Made by a program: the position numbers and the translations under genes. A stretch of 32,735 nt of DNA from Nostoc punctiforme NIES-2108 (GTDB lineage: Bacteria > Cyanobacteriota > Cyanobacteriia > Cyanobacteriales > Nostocaceae), in assembly GCA_003326195.1 (NCBI GenBank), contig LXQE01000125.1, positions 1,847 through 34,581 of the forward strand. Direction: 5' to 3'. The notes under the pieces are model-generated. The model had not been told where the DNA came from, ran no database searches, and worked only from the letters and a program-made list of their open reading frames with translations. How positions within the stretch are numbered: position 1 is the stretch's first letter; every line of letters begins with the position of its first letter. This document shows positions 7,133 through 15,969 of the stretch, piece after piece.

Positions 7133-7843
7133 ATAATTTGGGATAATTTATTTTTTGCAAGTCCCTAAAATTTTTGTAGTTTTGCGTAGGCATAGCCCGT
7201 CGTCGATATTCGCTTCTGACACGTGCTTTGCACCATCGCGTAGCGTTTTTTTTCAGAGTCTCACTCTACCCAACCTATAACTATATTTTATAGCTGTTTT
7301 AAACTGTGTGGTATATGGTATCAGCGTACAGTTGCGTGCCCTGACAAAATATTGCATCCAGATAAAAACTGTAATAAGTCTGGGGAGTCAAATCATTGTA
7401 CACAATATATTACCCAATATTCTCCATGAAGATGCACTTAAGATTTAGTCAAGATATGACATAGGCATTTCGGAAAATGTGTGACTAATTATTAAGCAGA
7501 GTTTACAGAGAGTTATAGTGTTTGAATTGAGAGTTATGGTGTTTGAATTGGTCTAAAGCCTTACCTCTAATGTTTTTAGTATTGAGTTTTCTATAATTCT
7601 AGTTTTGGTAAGTATTACCACAAACTTTGTATAAGTATTAAGTAAATCTAATTCTTCTAAATGATGGTTTTATCGTTGTTCTACTGCTATTTTTGAGATC
7701 CTCACCAACAACTTTGTCTATTAGTTTTTGTAATTGATGACCGCTGATATTTTAAAAAATCAAGTACTATTACTGAGAGTTTTTAGAAAATCAATAGTTA
7801 TATTTAAAACGTGAATAAAAACAACACAGGGAGCTTGTTGATC
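7133..7843. other. Intergenic region upstream of the first secreted-protein gene
   Basis: Together with 6914-7132 this is ~930 bp without a supportable gene, between divergent ppk and the secreted-protein gene. It holds a copy of the TGCGTAGGCATAGCCCGTCG-type interspersed repeat (about 7183-7205) and a 21-bp tandem duplication (7508-7549). The remainder is a long AT-rich leader that probably carries the promoter of the downstream gene. Confidence 0.5.
7508..7549. repeat. Tandem duplication of a 21-bp unit
   Basis: Two adjacent copies (7508-7528 and 7529-7549) of a unit beginning GAGAGTTAT and ending GTGTTTGAATT differ at one base. They are ~300 bp upstream of the secreted-protein start. They could be paired regulator sites or simple slippage. 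Confidence 0.6.
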
Positions 7844-8260
7844 ATGAAAATTTCTGCAATTATCAAAGGCAGCGTTTGTCTATTAGGTTTGGTTGGTGTT
7901 GGTAATTTCTTTGCAGCACCTGCAAATGCAGGAGATGCTGCTGCTCGTGGTGCGGTTACAATTGTTAGACCATCAGGTGCTTCTGTCAGCGTCAGTGCTG
8001 AGTTAACTGCACCTACTTCTGCATATTTCACCGGACCAGCGTTACTTGTTACACCTCTGTATGACGGTACCATAGGTGCTAATGACGAAAGCGTAGTTAG
8101 TTTAGAAATAGATCCAGGTGCAGTTGTAAACCTGGTTTCACCACCCAGTTCTACAATCGAAGCAGCTATTGCAGCCAAGATTGATGCCGGTACTGCTACA
8201 TCAGTTGAAGACCTAGCAGCCCTTGTCAGAGCAGCTAGTGTTAATAACGGTCTAGAATAG
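7844..8260 (+). CDS. Small secreted protein, paralogue A
   Basis: The 138-aa protein has a clear Sec signal peptide (MKISAIIKGSVCLLGLVGVG, cleavage near PANA-GD) and a mature part of about 110 residues. The mature protein starts with a block shared with the gene at 8904: ARGA, then IV.PSGA, SVS.EL. Both also end in a short Gly-Leu-rich tail (NNGLE here). It is poor in charge and rich in Ala, Ser, Thr and Val, as expected of an extracellular beta-type domain. I recognise no family. ATG 7844 is preferred over GTG 7811 because GGGAG lies 10 nt upstream and the signal peptide then starts correctly. The neighbour on the opposite strand is a large outer-membrane protein, so export or surface display is a reasonable guess. 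Confidence 0.75.
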   Translation: MKISAIIKGSVCLLGLVGVGNFFAAPANAGDAAARGAVTIVRPSGASVSVSAELTAPTSAYFTGPALLVTPLYDGTIGANDESVVSLEIDPGAVVNLVSPPSSTIEAAIAAKIDAGTATSVEDLAALVRAASVNNGLE

Positions 8261-8295
8261 ACTGATTGTTAACTGACAGAAAATCACTATAGTGT

Positions 8296-8314
8296 TAAAA
8301 GCTATTGGCTTTTA
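8296..8314 (+). terminator. Possible small terminator hairpin
   Basis: TAAAAGC and GCTTTTA pair around a 5-nt loop, 35 bp after the stop of the first secreted-protein gene. The stem is short and AT-rich, and there is no strong T-run. Confidence 0.3.
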
Positions 8315-8613
8315 GTCTATATGCTTTCACTTCTTGAATTGATTTTCAACCTCTGTTTGGGTATTGTTTGAGAAAATTTTGCCATCAGTTGAGACGAAAC
8401 GTCTACGACTATCCCCATGCTGGGCATTGGCATCAAAATATTTGGTAATACGCGAATCAATTCTTTGACTGACTCTCCTTTACTTATATCCATAGTTTTG
8501 ACAGGGGATAAAGTAGAGAGTGACTGAGATGTAAAAGATTGAAGAAAAAATACAGCCCCTTGAATGTAGTTGAGGGGCGGTATTTCCAAACTTATATACT
8601 ATATTACCATATA

Positions 8614-8644
8614 AACCCGGTTTCTTGAAGAAATCGGGCTTTTG
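8614..8644 (+). terminator. Terminator-like hairpin ending in a T-run
   Basis: AACCCGGTTTCTT pairs imperfectly with AAGAAATCGGGCTT around GA and runs into TTTT. Hairpins of this CCCGGTTTCTT type also occur as dispersed repeats in Nostocales, so this could be either a terminator or a repeat copy. Confidence 0.4.
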
Positions 8645-8728
8645 ACGTTGTTTAAATAGATACTTTACGAAATCTTTTCAATTAGCCAATAGGTAAAATA
8701 CAAAAGCCAAAAGACGGAAGATAGAAGG

Positions 8729-8779
8729 CAATAGGCGCAAGACAATCACACAATAATTACTCTTGTGATTTGCCTATTG
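8729..8779. repeat. Imperfect inverted repeat
   Basis: CAATAGGC (8729-8736) and AATCACA (8744-8750) pair with TGTGATT (8764-8770) and GCCTATTG (8772-8779). This gives an interrupted hairpin ~125 bp upstream of the second secreted-protein gene. AGGCAATAGG-type words recur near 9400. Confidence 0.4.
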
Positions 8780-8903
8780 GACTTTGCCTTTATTTACTAA
8801 GTGTAAATTCTTATACCAAACTTTGGTAGTCTAACAATCAAATTTTCTAAAAAGTTACCGCTATATTGCTCATGCCAATCAAAAAAAGCATGAGGAATAA
8901 ATT

Positions 8904-9347
8904 ATGTATGGCGTGTTTCGTCAATTGCCTAGAACTATAAAAAGAACCATTTGCTTGCTGGGTTTTATCAGTATAGGCAATTTTATTGCAGTGCCAGTAT
9001 ATGCACAAGAAGCTGTGGCACGTGGGGCTATTTCTATAGTTTCGCCTTCCGGCGCTTATCAAAGTGTTAGTGGTGAACTCTCTTTACCTGTTAGTAATAA
9101 TTTTTTAAATCCCGGCACAAATACGACTCTCACAATAACGCCTACTTTGACAAATATTGGAGCAACTAATCAAAGAATAACTTCTTTATCTCTGACAGTA
9201 GGCACAGCCAATGAAATAATCACAAATAATAACAATTCGTTTTTGAACCAAACTTTAGAAACAGTCAACAATCAAACATTAATTCCCGATACAGCCTCTT
9301 TAATTCAGATAATCAACAGTACTAATGGCTTAGGGGCTTTAGAATAG
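8904..9347 (+). CDS. Small secreted protein, paralogue B
   Basis: The 147-aa protein has a signal peptide (hydrophobic ICLLGFISIGNFIAVPV, cleavage near VYA-QE). The mature part opens with the same signature as the gene at 7844: ARGA..IV.PSGA..SVS.EL. The rest diverges and is rich in Thr, Asn and Ile with almost no Lys or Arg, suggesting an extended beta structure. It ends in GLGALE, compared with NNGLE in the paralogue. ATG 8904 is well supported by GAGGA 7 nt upstream. I recognise no known family. Pairing with the paralogue and the outer-membrane protein suggests a dedicated surface or secreted system, which is inference. Confidence 0.75.
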   Translation: MYGVFRQLPRTIKRTICLLGFISIGNFIAVPVYAQEAVARGAISIVSPSGAYQSVSGELSLPVSNNFLNPGTNTTLTITPTLTNIGATNQRITSLSLTVGTANEIITNNNNSFLNQTLETVNNQTLIPDTASLIQIINSTNGLGALE

Positions 9348-9583
9348 TTGCAAAAAATATATTAAGTTTATTGCTGCATCTACGATATTTGATAATTCTT
9401 AGGCAATAGGGAAAGGGCAAAAAGCAATAGGAAAAAGCCACGATATAAAGGGAGAGAAGCCTCCTTGATTGTACTGATTGTTTTTACATACTAAAATAGT
9501 ACTTCTCTATAATTTTTATATTGTTTAATTAAATAATCCAGAGTAAATATTTCTAATGTCAGCTTGCCTATTTACTTTTGTAT

Positions 9584-12484
9584 TTAAAATCGATAACCAC
9601 CTTGAATTTGCATATCAAGTCCATTTTCTCCCGTACCAATTTTAGATTCTATAAAAATATTATTATCTGTGAAATTATATCTAAAAATAGCTCCGTAGTT
9701 TAGACCAGACAATCGGGTATTTAAACCCACATTCTTGGTAAAATAATTTTTAATATAAGCACCAACAGAGAAATTTCTACCAACTTTTTGTAAACCTTGT
9801 AACTCATAAAAAAGGCTTTTGCCTAACTCTAGGTTCGTATTAATATTTAAACCTGTACTAGTGCTAAATTCACCACTAAACAGTGTTAAAAACTCACCAT
9901 TGCTATTATCTTCAATAAAAGCTATTGCAGGCGCTAAAGAAAAACTTATATTTTTTTCCTGATGATTAAAATAATAGCTGAGTACAGTGGAAAAAGGATT
10001 ATTGTTATTTGATGCACTATTCCAGTCAATTTTTAATGATGGTATGTGAGTGTTGACAGCTACAGGTTTTTTATTTGAGTTTAACTGGACATGAGTTTTA
10101 ATATAGTTAGCCAGAATACTGGCATATATACCCACAGATGGTTCTGCTAACCCTAAATTATTATTAGAAACTCCAGGCGCTGAGTTGGCGTTTATATTAA
10201 ACCAAGTTCCTAAGCTAGCGCTATAGTTTAAATCCCCAGCAGAACCCGCAGCTAATAATTCAACTGAAGGTAAAGAGAGATAACCATCAAAGCTTTTAAA
10301 ACTCACACCTATGCGATCGACTCTGGTGAGTTCAAAATAATCGAATGCTAAATCAAATGTGCGGACTGGAATTGGTACTATAGTGTTATCTTCCGAATTA
10401 AATCGTTGTACAAATTGTCGTCCTTGGGAGTTAGTCAAAATAACTTCAGCACCGCTAGATTCGTTAATAGGATTAATATCAGTATTAGTCAAAGGCATTT
10501 GATTTCCTATGAAAGTCAGAGGGCCAAATCTTTCATTAGAAAGTCTGAGGGTTGAAAAGAACGTATTTCCTGGATCTAAAAGTTCAACATCTCTTTGTAA
10601 AAATTGGACTGTGCGTTTGTGATTTCCTGTTCTCAGTTCCAAAATATTAGAATTATTGGGAGTGATTTTACTCTGAAGTGTGATACTTCCAGAGACTTGT
10701 TCTAGGTCGCTAGTTGCATTAGAATAAGCTAAAGTACGATTTAGTCTGTTGTTAATTTGTCTTCTTTGATTTGGTGTAGACTTTGTATTTAATTCAACAA
10801 AACTTTCTCCATTTTTAAAGCTTTGTCGTGCTTCTGCTAAACTTTCATTAATATTATCTATTTTAATGAATTCAAATATTCCACCTAATGCCAATCCTAA
10901 AGTAGAGTTAGCTGTTTGGATACTATCAATACTAAAGTCACTTAAATTAGCTGTAATAGACAATCCTGGGCTAGAAAAAATATTAGAATAACTAGCACTG
11001 ATTTTTTCTTGATCGTATTGAATAATGGTCCGGTTGTGAGGATAGTTAACATATAATCTGTGCCAACTAGAAGTTTTTTGTGTCTCAGATAAAGTTTTAA
11101 ATATGGGGTCTCTTTTGCCGAAAGATACCCATAATAAAGAATTTAAATAAGACAAGTCTCTCTCAAGTGGCGTCAAGTAAGGATTAACTGCTATATTTAA
11201 TAAATCAAAATTATCAAATTCGCCTCTCTGGGCAATCTTAACACCTGGTAATGAAGAGACAGGAGCAGTAAAACCAAAACCTTCACCCGTTAAGATATTT
11301 CCCCATAAAATACCAGTCGCTTCTAGAACACGATCGGGAATAATTTCGCCTAGCTTGAGTTGAACGCTTCCGCCATTTAGTAAAGGCTTTAAATTCGTAG
11401 TAGGAAAGGCTTGTAAGATTTTAGGTGTATTAGTAGCATCTAAGAAATCAAATAAAGATCCGCCACCATCATTACTAAAAGTGGAACCGCTTCCAATAAT
11501 TGGTGTAGTATTTGCCAAAACTGTGACATTAGGATCGTTAAGATTAATTCCACTATTAATTATTACTTTACCAGCAGGTATTCCTTCAGGATTAATTAGT
11601 TCACCTGCTAGAGAAAGTATAGAAAAATCTTGAATTTTAGCTCCGCCGACTAATTCATCAAAATTCACAGGTAAAGTACTAATATTTTGCAATCCCCAAA
11701 ATCCTTGGGTTGATGTCATATTTTGGGTAATGTAAGTTTCAGAAGCTCTACCTTGGGCAAGAATACCTGCTTGTGTACCTTTAGTCTCAATTACTAATCT
11801 ATTGTTATCGAGAACCCAGTAAAACTGGTCATCTTTGGGAAATTTAGCATAAGTAAATTTATCAATAAACTGATTCTCTTCAGAAAATCTGATATTTAAA
11901 TCTGTATCTATATAATTTTCGTCTTCATTGGGTTTAAATAATTGAGGTTTAAAAGTCAGGTTATCTGTTGGATTAACAATCCAAGAATACCGATTTGAAC
12001 TTGCAGTCAGAGCGTCAATAATTATTTTATTTTGGATTACTTGTTGTTGTTTTTTTGTTCGACGTAGTTTTTCTATTAGTATTTGTTGCTGGGGTGTGTA
12101 TGGTTTTGATGGATTTGAATTTGATGGTTGAATTGTATTTGGTTGAGGCTTTTCTTCATCTTCTTCAGGTAGCTTGGGAGGTTTGTCTTTGTATTCTTCA
12201 ATTGGGATAACGTCAGCAATGGTGAATTGGCGTAACCGTTTTGGTTTCTTTAGGTTAGAGTTAGACTTTCTTAAAGCCTGTTTTAACAGTTCGTGGCTTT
12301 GGAAGTTATTTATTTTTTGATTGAAATTTATTAATGAACTGTTCTGATTAGCGATTAAGTCAATATTACTTTGCCTGTTTATGACTAGAGCGATCGCAGA
12401 TAATTTAATAAATATAATTTGGTATACAATTGTTGAAAGTAATAAACAAATCCCAAGAGGTTTTACATTTTTTCCGAATCTCAT
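9584..12484 (-). CDS. Large predicted outer-membrane beta-barrel protein, unknown family
   Basis: About 966 aa. It has a signal peptide or anchor (residues ~8-34, GICLLLSTIVYQIIFIKL), then a Pro/Glu-rich linker (~100-130, PPKLPEEDEEKPQPN) and a Lys/Gln-rich helical stretch (~130-160). Next comes a long Asn/Ser/Thr-rich region, and the C-terminal half alternates polar and hydrophobic residues. The final residues (QIQGGYRF) end in Phe with alternating pattern, the usual outer-membrane barrel C-terminus. I see no TonB box, POTRA, S-layer or OprB motif and do not recognise the family. ATG 12484 gives a normal short n-region; a TTG at 12523 would add 13 residues. The gene converges with the two secreted paralogues. 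It could be a porin-like, usher-like or secretion pore, but this is not shown. Confidence 0.75.
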   Translation of the reverse strand: MRFGKNVKPLGICLLLSTIVYQIIFIKLSAIALVINRQSNIDLIANQNSSLINFNQKINNFQSHELLKQALRKSNSNLKKPKRLRQFTIADVIPIEEYKDKPPKLPEEDEEKPQPNTIQPSNSNPSKPYTPQQQILIEKLRRTKKQQQVIQNKIIIDALTASSNRYSWIVNPTDNLTFKPQLFKPNEDENYIDTDLNIRFSEENQFIDKFTYAKFPKDDQFYWVLDNNRLVIETKGTQAGILAQGRASETYITQNMTSTQGFWGLQNISTLPVNFDELVGGAKIQDFSILSLAGELINPEGIPAGKVIINSGINLNDPNVTVLANTTPIIGSGSTFSNDGGGSLFDFLDATNTPKILQAFPTTNLKPLLNGGSVQLKLGEIIPDRVLEATGILWGNILTGEGFGFTAPVSSLPGVKIAQRGEFDNFDLLNIAVNPYLTPLERDLSYLNSLLWVSFGKRDPIFKTLSETQKTSSWHRLYVNYPHNRTIIQYDQEKISASYSNIFSSPGLSITANLSDFSIDSIQTANSTLGLALGGIFEFIKIDNINESLAEARQSFKNGESFVELNTKSTPNQRRQINNRLNRTLAYSNATSDLEQVSGSITLQSKITPNNSNILELRTGNHKRTVQFLQRDVELLDPGNTFFSTLRLSNERFGPLTFIGNQMPLTNTDINPINESSGAEVILTNSQGRQFVQRFNSEDNTIVPIPVRTFDLAFDYFELTRVDRIGVSFKSFDGYLSLPSVELLAAGSAGDLNYSASLGTWFNINANSAPGVSNNNLGLAEPSVGIYASILANYIKTHVQLNSNKKPVAVNTHIPSLKIDWNSASNNNNPFSTVLSYYFNHQEKNISFSLAPAIAFIEDNSNGEFLTLFSGEFSTSTGLNINTNLELGKSLFYELQGLQKVGRNFSVGAYIKNYFTKNVGLNTRLSGLNYGAIFRYNFTDNNIFIESKIGTGENGLDMQIQGGYRF

Positions 12485-12523
12485 TAGGGAGATTTTGATG
12501 CTTTTTTGATTTGAATTTTTCAA

Positions 12524-12860
12524 TGCTTTCAGAATAAAATTTTTGGCGATTCAAATTATTGAGCATTGGCTAATGTCAAAAATTAACCATTATTTAATAC
12601 TTGGTATTTGGATTTATTTGATTCGATGGATTTAACAGTGTTTCAGTAAATATAGCTAGTCAAAAAATTTTGATTTCTTATCTTGTTCGTAAAGAATAAA
12701 ATAGGATTAAGCAGATTTACTGCAACAAGAGTGTAATTCTTGAGCAAAAATTCAACCTCAGCAAAATCACCAAAACTCAAAAATTGAGCCATTATTTAGC
12801 CGTATAAATACGTAATGCAAGGATATTCACTGAAAAAACGCAGTAAACAATCTACTTTAG
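12524..12860. other. Intergenic region upstream of the outer-membrane gene
   Basis: This AT-rich non-coding stretch of ~340 bp lies between the minus-strand outer-membrane gene and the kinase remnant. It probably contains the promoter of the outer-membrane gene. No clear repeat or operator was seen. Confidence 0.4.
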
Positions 12861-13189
12861 GCTACTCGCTGCCGTCTCTCAATTTGATACACTTCCGTGA
12901 CTGCCGTATTACTACTGCTGTTTGCTAGTGAAGTTTATTTATACATCCGCAGTACACTGATTGAGCGAATTGAGGATACTCTTAACCATGTAGTGGAAAC
13001 AGTAGAGCAATATCTCACAATCAGCCGCTGTGCATCTATGCTGATATTTGAGCTAATTAATGCTATGCAGATAAATTTCGCATTAATGTAAAAGACAGTT
13101 TTCCTGAGAATACCAAGACGGTAGACGATGATCACATCGACCTAGAATGGTTTATTCGGACTAATAAATTACTTTGGGAAACTCACTAA
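12861..13189 (+). pseudogene. Remnant of the N-terminal sensor region of a histidine kinase
   Basis: The readable pieces are ATRCRLSI, then a TGA stop (12885-12887, where homologues would have Trp), then YTSVTAVLLLLFASEVYLYI, then STLIERIEDTLNHVVETVEQ. The frame then shifts to YADKFRINVKDSF and DDDHIDLEWF before a stop at 13187-13189. Membrane segment plus ERIEDTLNHVVE and DDDHIDLEWF are typical of the N-terminal sensor part of a class of cyanobacterial two-component kinases. The HAMP, HisKA and ATPase regions are absent. It has at least one nonsense codon, one frameshift and a 3' truncation. It lies directly upstream of an intact kinase gene, but nothing links the two. Confidence 0.72.
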
Positions 13190-13404
13190 ATATCCTATAT
13201 TTAATAACTAAATCTAATCATGCACAGTAAATAATATCAGCCCTAAACTTGTCTACACTAGGATTTTAAGAATCGCTTTCAACAGACTTTCCTGAACAGC
13301 CAAAGGTGAGGAAATAATTAACAATTATTAAAAAAGGTTAAGCTATTCTTGAGATAATCACGCTGCTGACTGGATATCACATTTATATTTATTAAAAAAA
13401 GTTA

Positions 13405-15969
13405 ATGAAACCTAGACATATTGATACAGAAGTAACGAGGTTAGAAGCCCTCCGCCAGTATCAAATTCTTGACACAGAACCCGAAGAAGCATACAACAAT
13501 CTTGCTCAGTTAGCGGCCTTTATTTGTGGCACTCCCATATCCTTGGTAAATTTTATTGATGAAAACCGTCAATGGTTTAAAGCAAAAATAGGTTTAGATG
13601 TATCAGAAATGCCCCGGAGTGTTGGATTCTCTTATCTTTGCCAAGAGCAGCGTAATGTTGTGGTGGTTCCTGATACCCTAGCTGATGATAAGTTGGCAAG
13701 TAATCCGGTAGTAACTGGCTATCCATATATACGTTTTTATGCAGGTGTACCCTTAATTACTCCGCAGGGAGATATGTTGGGAACTCTGTGTGCAATTGAC
13801 CAAGTCCCACGACAACTAAGCCAAAAACAAGTGGAGGCATTTGTGGGTTTGAGTCGCCTGGTAATCGACCAACTCGAACTCAGGCGTCATGTAAGTGAGG
13901 TATCTAAAGTTACTGAGAAACTAGTGGCGCACGAGCAAACAGCCCACGCCCAATCTGAAGCCGCCAAAACCCACATCACCAATCTTCTCGAAAGTATTAC
14001 TGATGGTTTTTTTGCCCTAGATCAAAAGTGGCAATTCACCTATATTAATGGTCAAGCAGAAAGGCTGTTGCAAAAAACTCACAATGAGCTTTTGGGTCAA
14101 AATATCTGGGAGGTGTTTCCAGAAATTATCGGTACAAGATTTGATTGTGAATATCGCAGGGCAATCTTAGAACAGGTGAGCGTCGAATTTGAGGAGTTCT
14201 ATCTGCCACAGCAACAGTGGCTTAAAGTTCACGCCTATCCAGCAAAAGACGGCTTGTCTGTTTATTTTCAAGATGTTACTGAACGACACAAAACATCAGT
14301 TGCACTACGAGAAAGTGAAGAACGTTGGCAATTAGCATTACACGGTAATAATGATGGTATTTGGGATTGGAACCTCAAGACTAATGAAGTGTTCTTCTCG
14401 ACTCGATGGAAGGAAATGCTCGGCTATAAAGACCACGAAGTTTCCAACCGTTGGGATGAATGGACAAAACGAATCCATCCCGATGAGCAAGATTGGGTAC
14501 TTCAGGCTTTCCAAGACCACTTTGCCAAGAAAACACCATTTTACGTCTGTGAATATCGAGTCCAGTGCCAAGACGGCAGCTATAAATGGATTCTAGATCG
14601 AGGACAGGCACTTTGGAACGCATTGGGTGATATAGTGCGGATGGTCGGTTCTTATACTGATATCACAGATCGCAAGCGAGCAGATGAAGAATTAAAGCGG
14701 CAAAATCTGCGATCGCAACTATTTGCCGAAATCACTCTAAAAATTCGAAACTCTTTACAAATAGATGAAATTCTTCAAACCACTGTCACAGAGGTACAAA
14801 AATTACTGCAAGCTGACCGGGTGTTGATTTTTCGACTGGAAAGTGACGGTTCCGGAACAGTGGTACAAGAGGCAGTCCTGCCTGGTTGGCCAGTAATTCT
14901 AGGAGAAAATATTTTTGACCCCTGTTTTAAAGAAGAATATATAGAGAGATATCGCCAGGGAAGAGTAAGTGCCCTTGAAGACATTGAAGCTGCTCATATC
15001 CAACCATGCCATCGAGAATTTCTTCAACAGTTTGCTGTCAGGGCTAATCTGGTAGTGCCGATTCTTGTCAGGGACGATATTTGGGGCTTATTGCTAGCTC
15101 ATCAGTGTGCCGCACCTCGACAGTGGAATCAGTTTGAGACAGATTTGTTACAGCAATTAGCTAACCAAATTGGGATTGCTTTATCTCAGGCGCAACTATT
15201 AGAAAAAGAAACCCAGCAAAGTCAGGAACTTACTCGTTCTAATGCGGAATTAGAACAGTTTGCCTACGTGGCTTCTCATGATTTGCAAGAGCCGTTGCGG
15301 ATGGTAACTAGTTATTTACAACTACTGGAGCGGAGATACAAAAACCAACTGGATGCCAATGCGGATCAGTTTATTACATACGCAGTAGATGGGGCCAGTC
15401 GGATGCAGACCCTAATCAACGATTTGTTAAACTATTCCCGCGTCAGCACCCGTGGACAGCCTTTTATGCCAGTTGATTGTAGTGTTGTCTTAGAACTGGT
15501 GCTTGCTAATCTTCAAGTTGCGATCGCAAATCGAAAGGCAGTTGTCACTTACGATACTCTACCTCAAGTGATGGCTGATGCTACCCAATTGATACAAGTA
15601 TTTCAAAACCTGATTGCCAACGCGATCAAATTTTGCGATCGTCAACAGCCATTAATTCACGTTGGGATACGTAAGGGAGATGCAGATATATTAGATGGAA
15701 AAAATTTAAATTTTACCCCCTCGGAGGATGAATGGTTGTTCTCAGTGCGTGATAATGGAATTGGTTTGGAATCCCAATATACTGAACGTATTTTTATAAT
15801 TTTTCAGCGCTTGCACGGTAGAGACAAGTATCCAGGTACTGGAATTGGTCTGGCCATTTGTAAGAAAATTATCGAACGCCACGGCGGCCGGATCTGGGTT
15901 GAGTCGAAACCGGGTCAAGGCTCCACTTTCTACTTCACAATTCCAGATAGAGTAGGTAAGCAATGGTAA
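13405..15969 (+). CDS. GAF-PAS-PAS-GAF histidine kinase with DXCF cyanobacteriochrome-type GAF
   Basis: Soluble 854-aa sensor kinase with no membrane segment. Domains in order: GAF1 (~20-165), PAS (~195-298), PAS/PAC (~305-425), GAF2 (~437-600), HisKA with His625 in VASHDLQEPLR, and HATPase with NAIKF, DNGIGLE and GTGIGLAICKK. GAF2 carries Asp505-Pro-Cys507-Phe508, a DXCF motif, and Cys535-His536, the canonical bilin-binding pair. The two cysteines are exactly 28 residues apart, as I recall for TePixJ-type cyanobacteriochromes, and are followed by RANLVVPI and WGLLLAHQC. The kinase may therefore sense light through a covalently bound bilin. The start ATG 13405 lacks a strong ribosome binding site. 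Its stop overlaps the start of the Rcp1-like gene. Kinase identity is certain; photoreception is inference. Confidence 0.93.
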   Translation: MKPRHIDTEVTRLEALRQYQILDTEPEEAYNNLAQLAAFICGTPISLVNFIDENRQWFKAKIGLDVSEMPRSVGFSYLCQEQRNVVVVPDTLADDKLASNPVVTGYPYIRFYAGVPLITPQGDMLGTLCAIDQVPRQLSQKQVEAFVGLSRLVIDQLELRRHVSEVSKVTEKLVAHEQTAHAQSEAAKTHITNLLESITDGFFALDQKWQFTYINGQAERLLQKTHNELLGQNIWEVFPEIIGTRFDCEYRRAILEQVSVEFEEFYLPQQQWLKVHAYPAKDGLSVYFQDVTERHKTSVALRESEERWQLALHGNNDGIWDWNLKTNEVFFSTRWKEMLGYKDHEVSNRWDEWTKRIHPDEQDWVLQAFQDHFAKKTPFYVCEYRVQCQDGSYKWILDRGQALWNALGDIVRMVGSYTDITDRKRADEELKRQNLRSQLFAEITLKIRNSLQIDEILQTTVTEVQKLLQADRVLIFRLESDGSGTVVQEAVLPGWPVILGENIFDPCFKEEYIERYRQGRVSALEDIEAAHIQPCHREFLQQFAVRANLVVPILVRDDIWGLLLAHQCAAPRQWNQFETDLLQQLANQIGIALSQAQLLEKETQQSQELTRSNAELEQFAYVASHDLQEPLRMVTSYLQLLERRYKNQLDANADQFITYAVDGASRMQTLINDLLNYSRVSTRGQPFMPVDCSVVLELVLANLQVAIANRKAVVTYDTLPQVMADATQLIQVFQNLIANAIKFCDRQQPLIHVGIRKGDADILDGKNLNFTPSEDEWLFSVRDNGIGLESQYTERIFIIFQRLHGRDKYPGTGIGLAICKKIIERHGGRIWVESKPGQGSTFYFTIPDRVGKQW

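Larger units (their letters stand above)
8261..8903. other. Intergenic region between the two secreted paralogues
   Basis: This ~640-bp stretch contains two hairpins, at 8614-8644 (terminator-like) and 8729-8779. A 90-codon frame on the minus strand (8317-8589, TTG start) crosses it, but there is no ribosome binding site or recognisable domain, so I do not call it. The second paralogue probably has its own promoter in the AT-rich part after 8780. Confidence 0.45.

Noticed and set aside
8317..8589. 90-codon open frame on the minus strand between the two secreted paralogues
   Set aside because: TTG start, no ribosome binding site, no recognisable domain, and it overlaps no conserved feature. 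It is kept only as a note in the intergenic entry.
12897..13091. 64-codon frame that could be called a small membrane protein
   Set aside because: Its sequence is a fragment of a kinase sensor region with a stop just upstream and a frameshift within it, so it is treated as part of a pseudogene.
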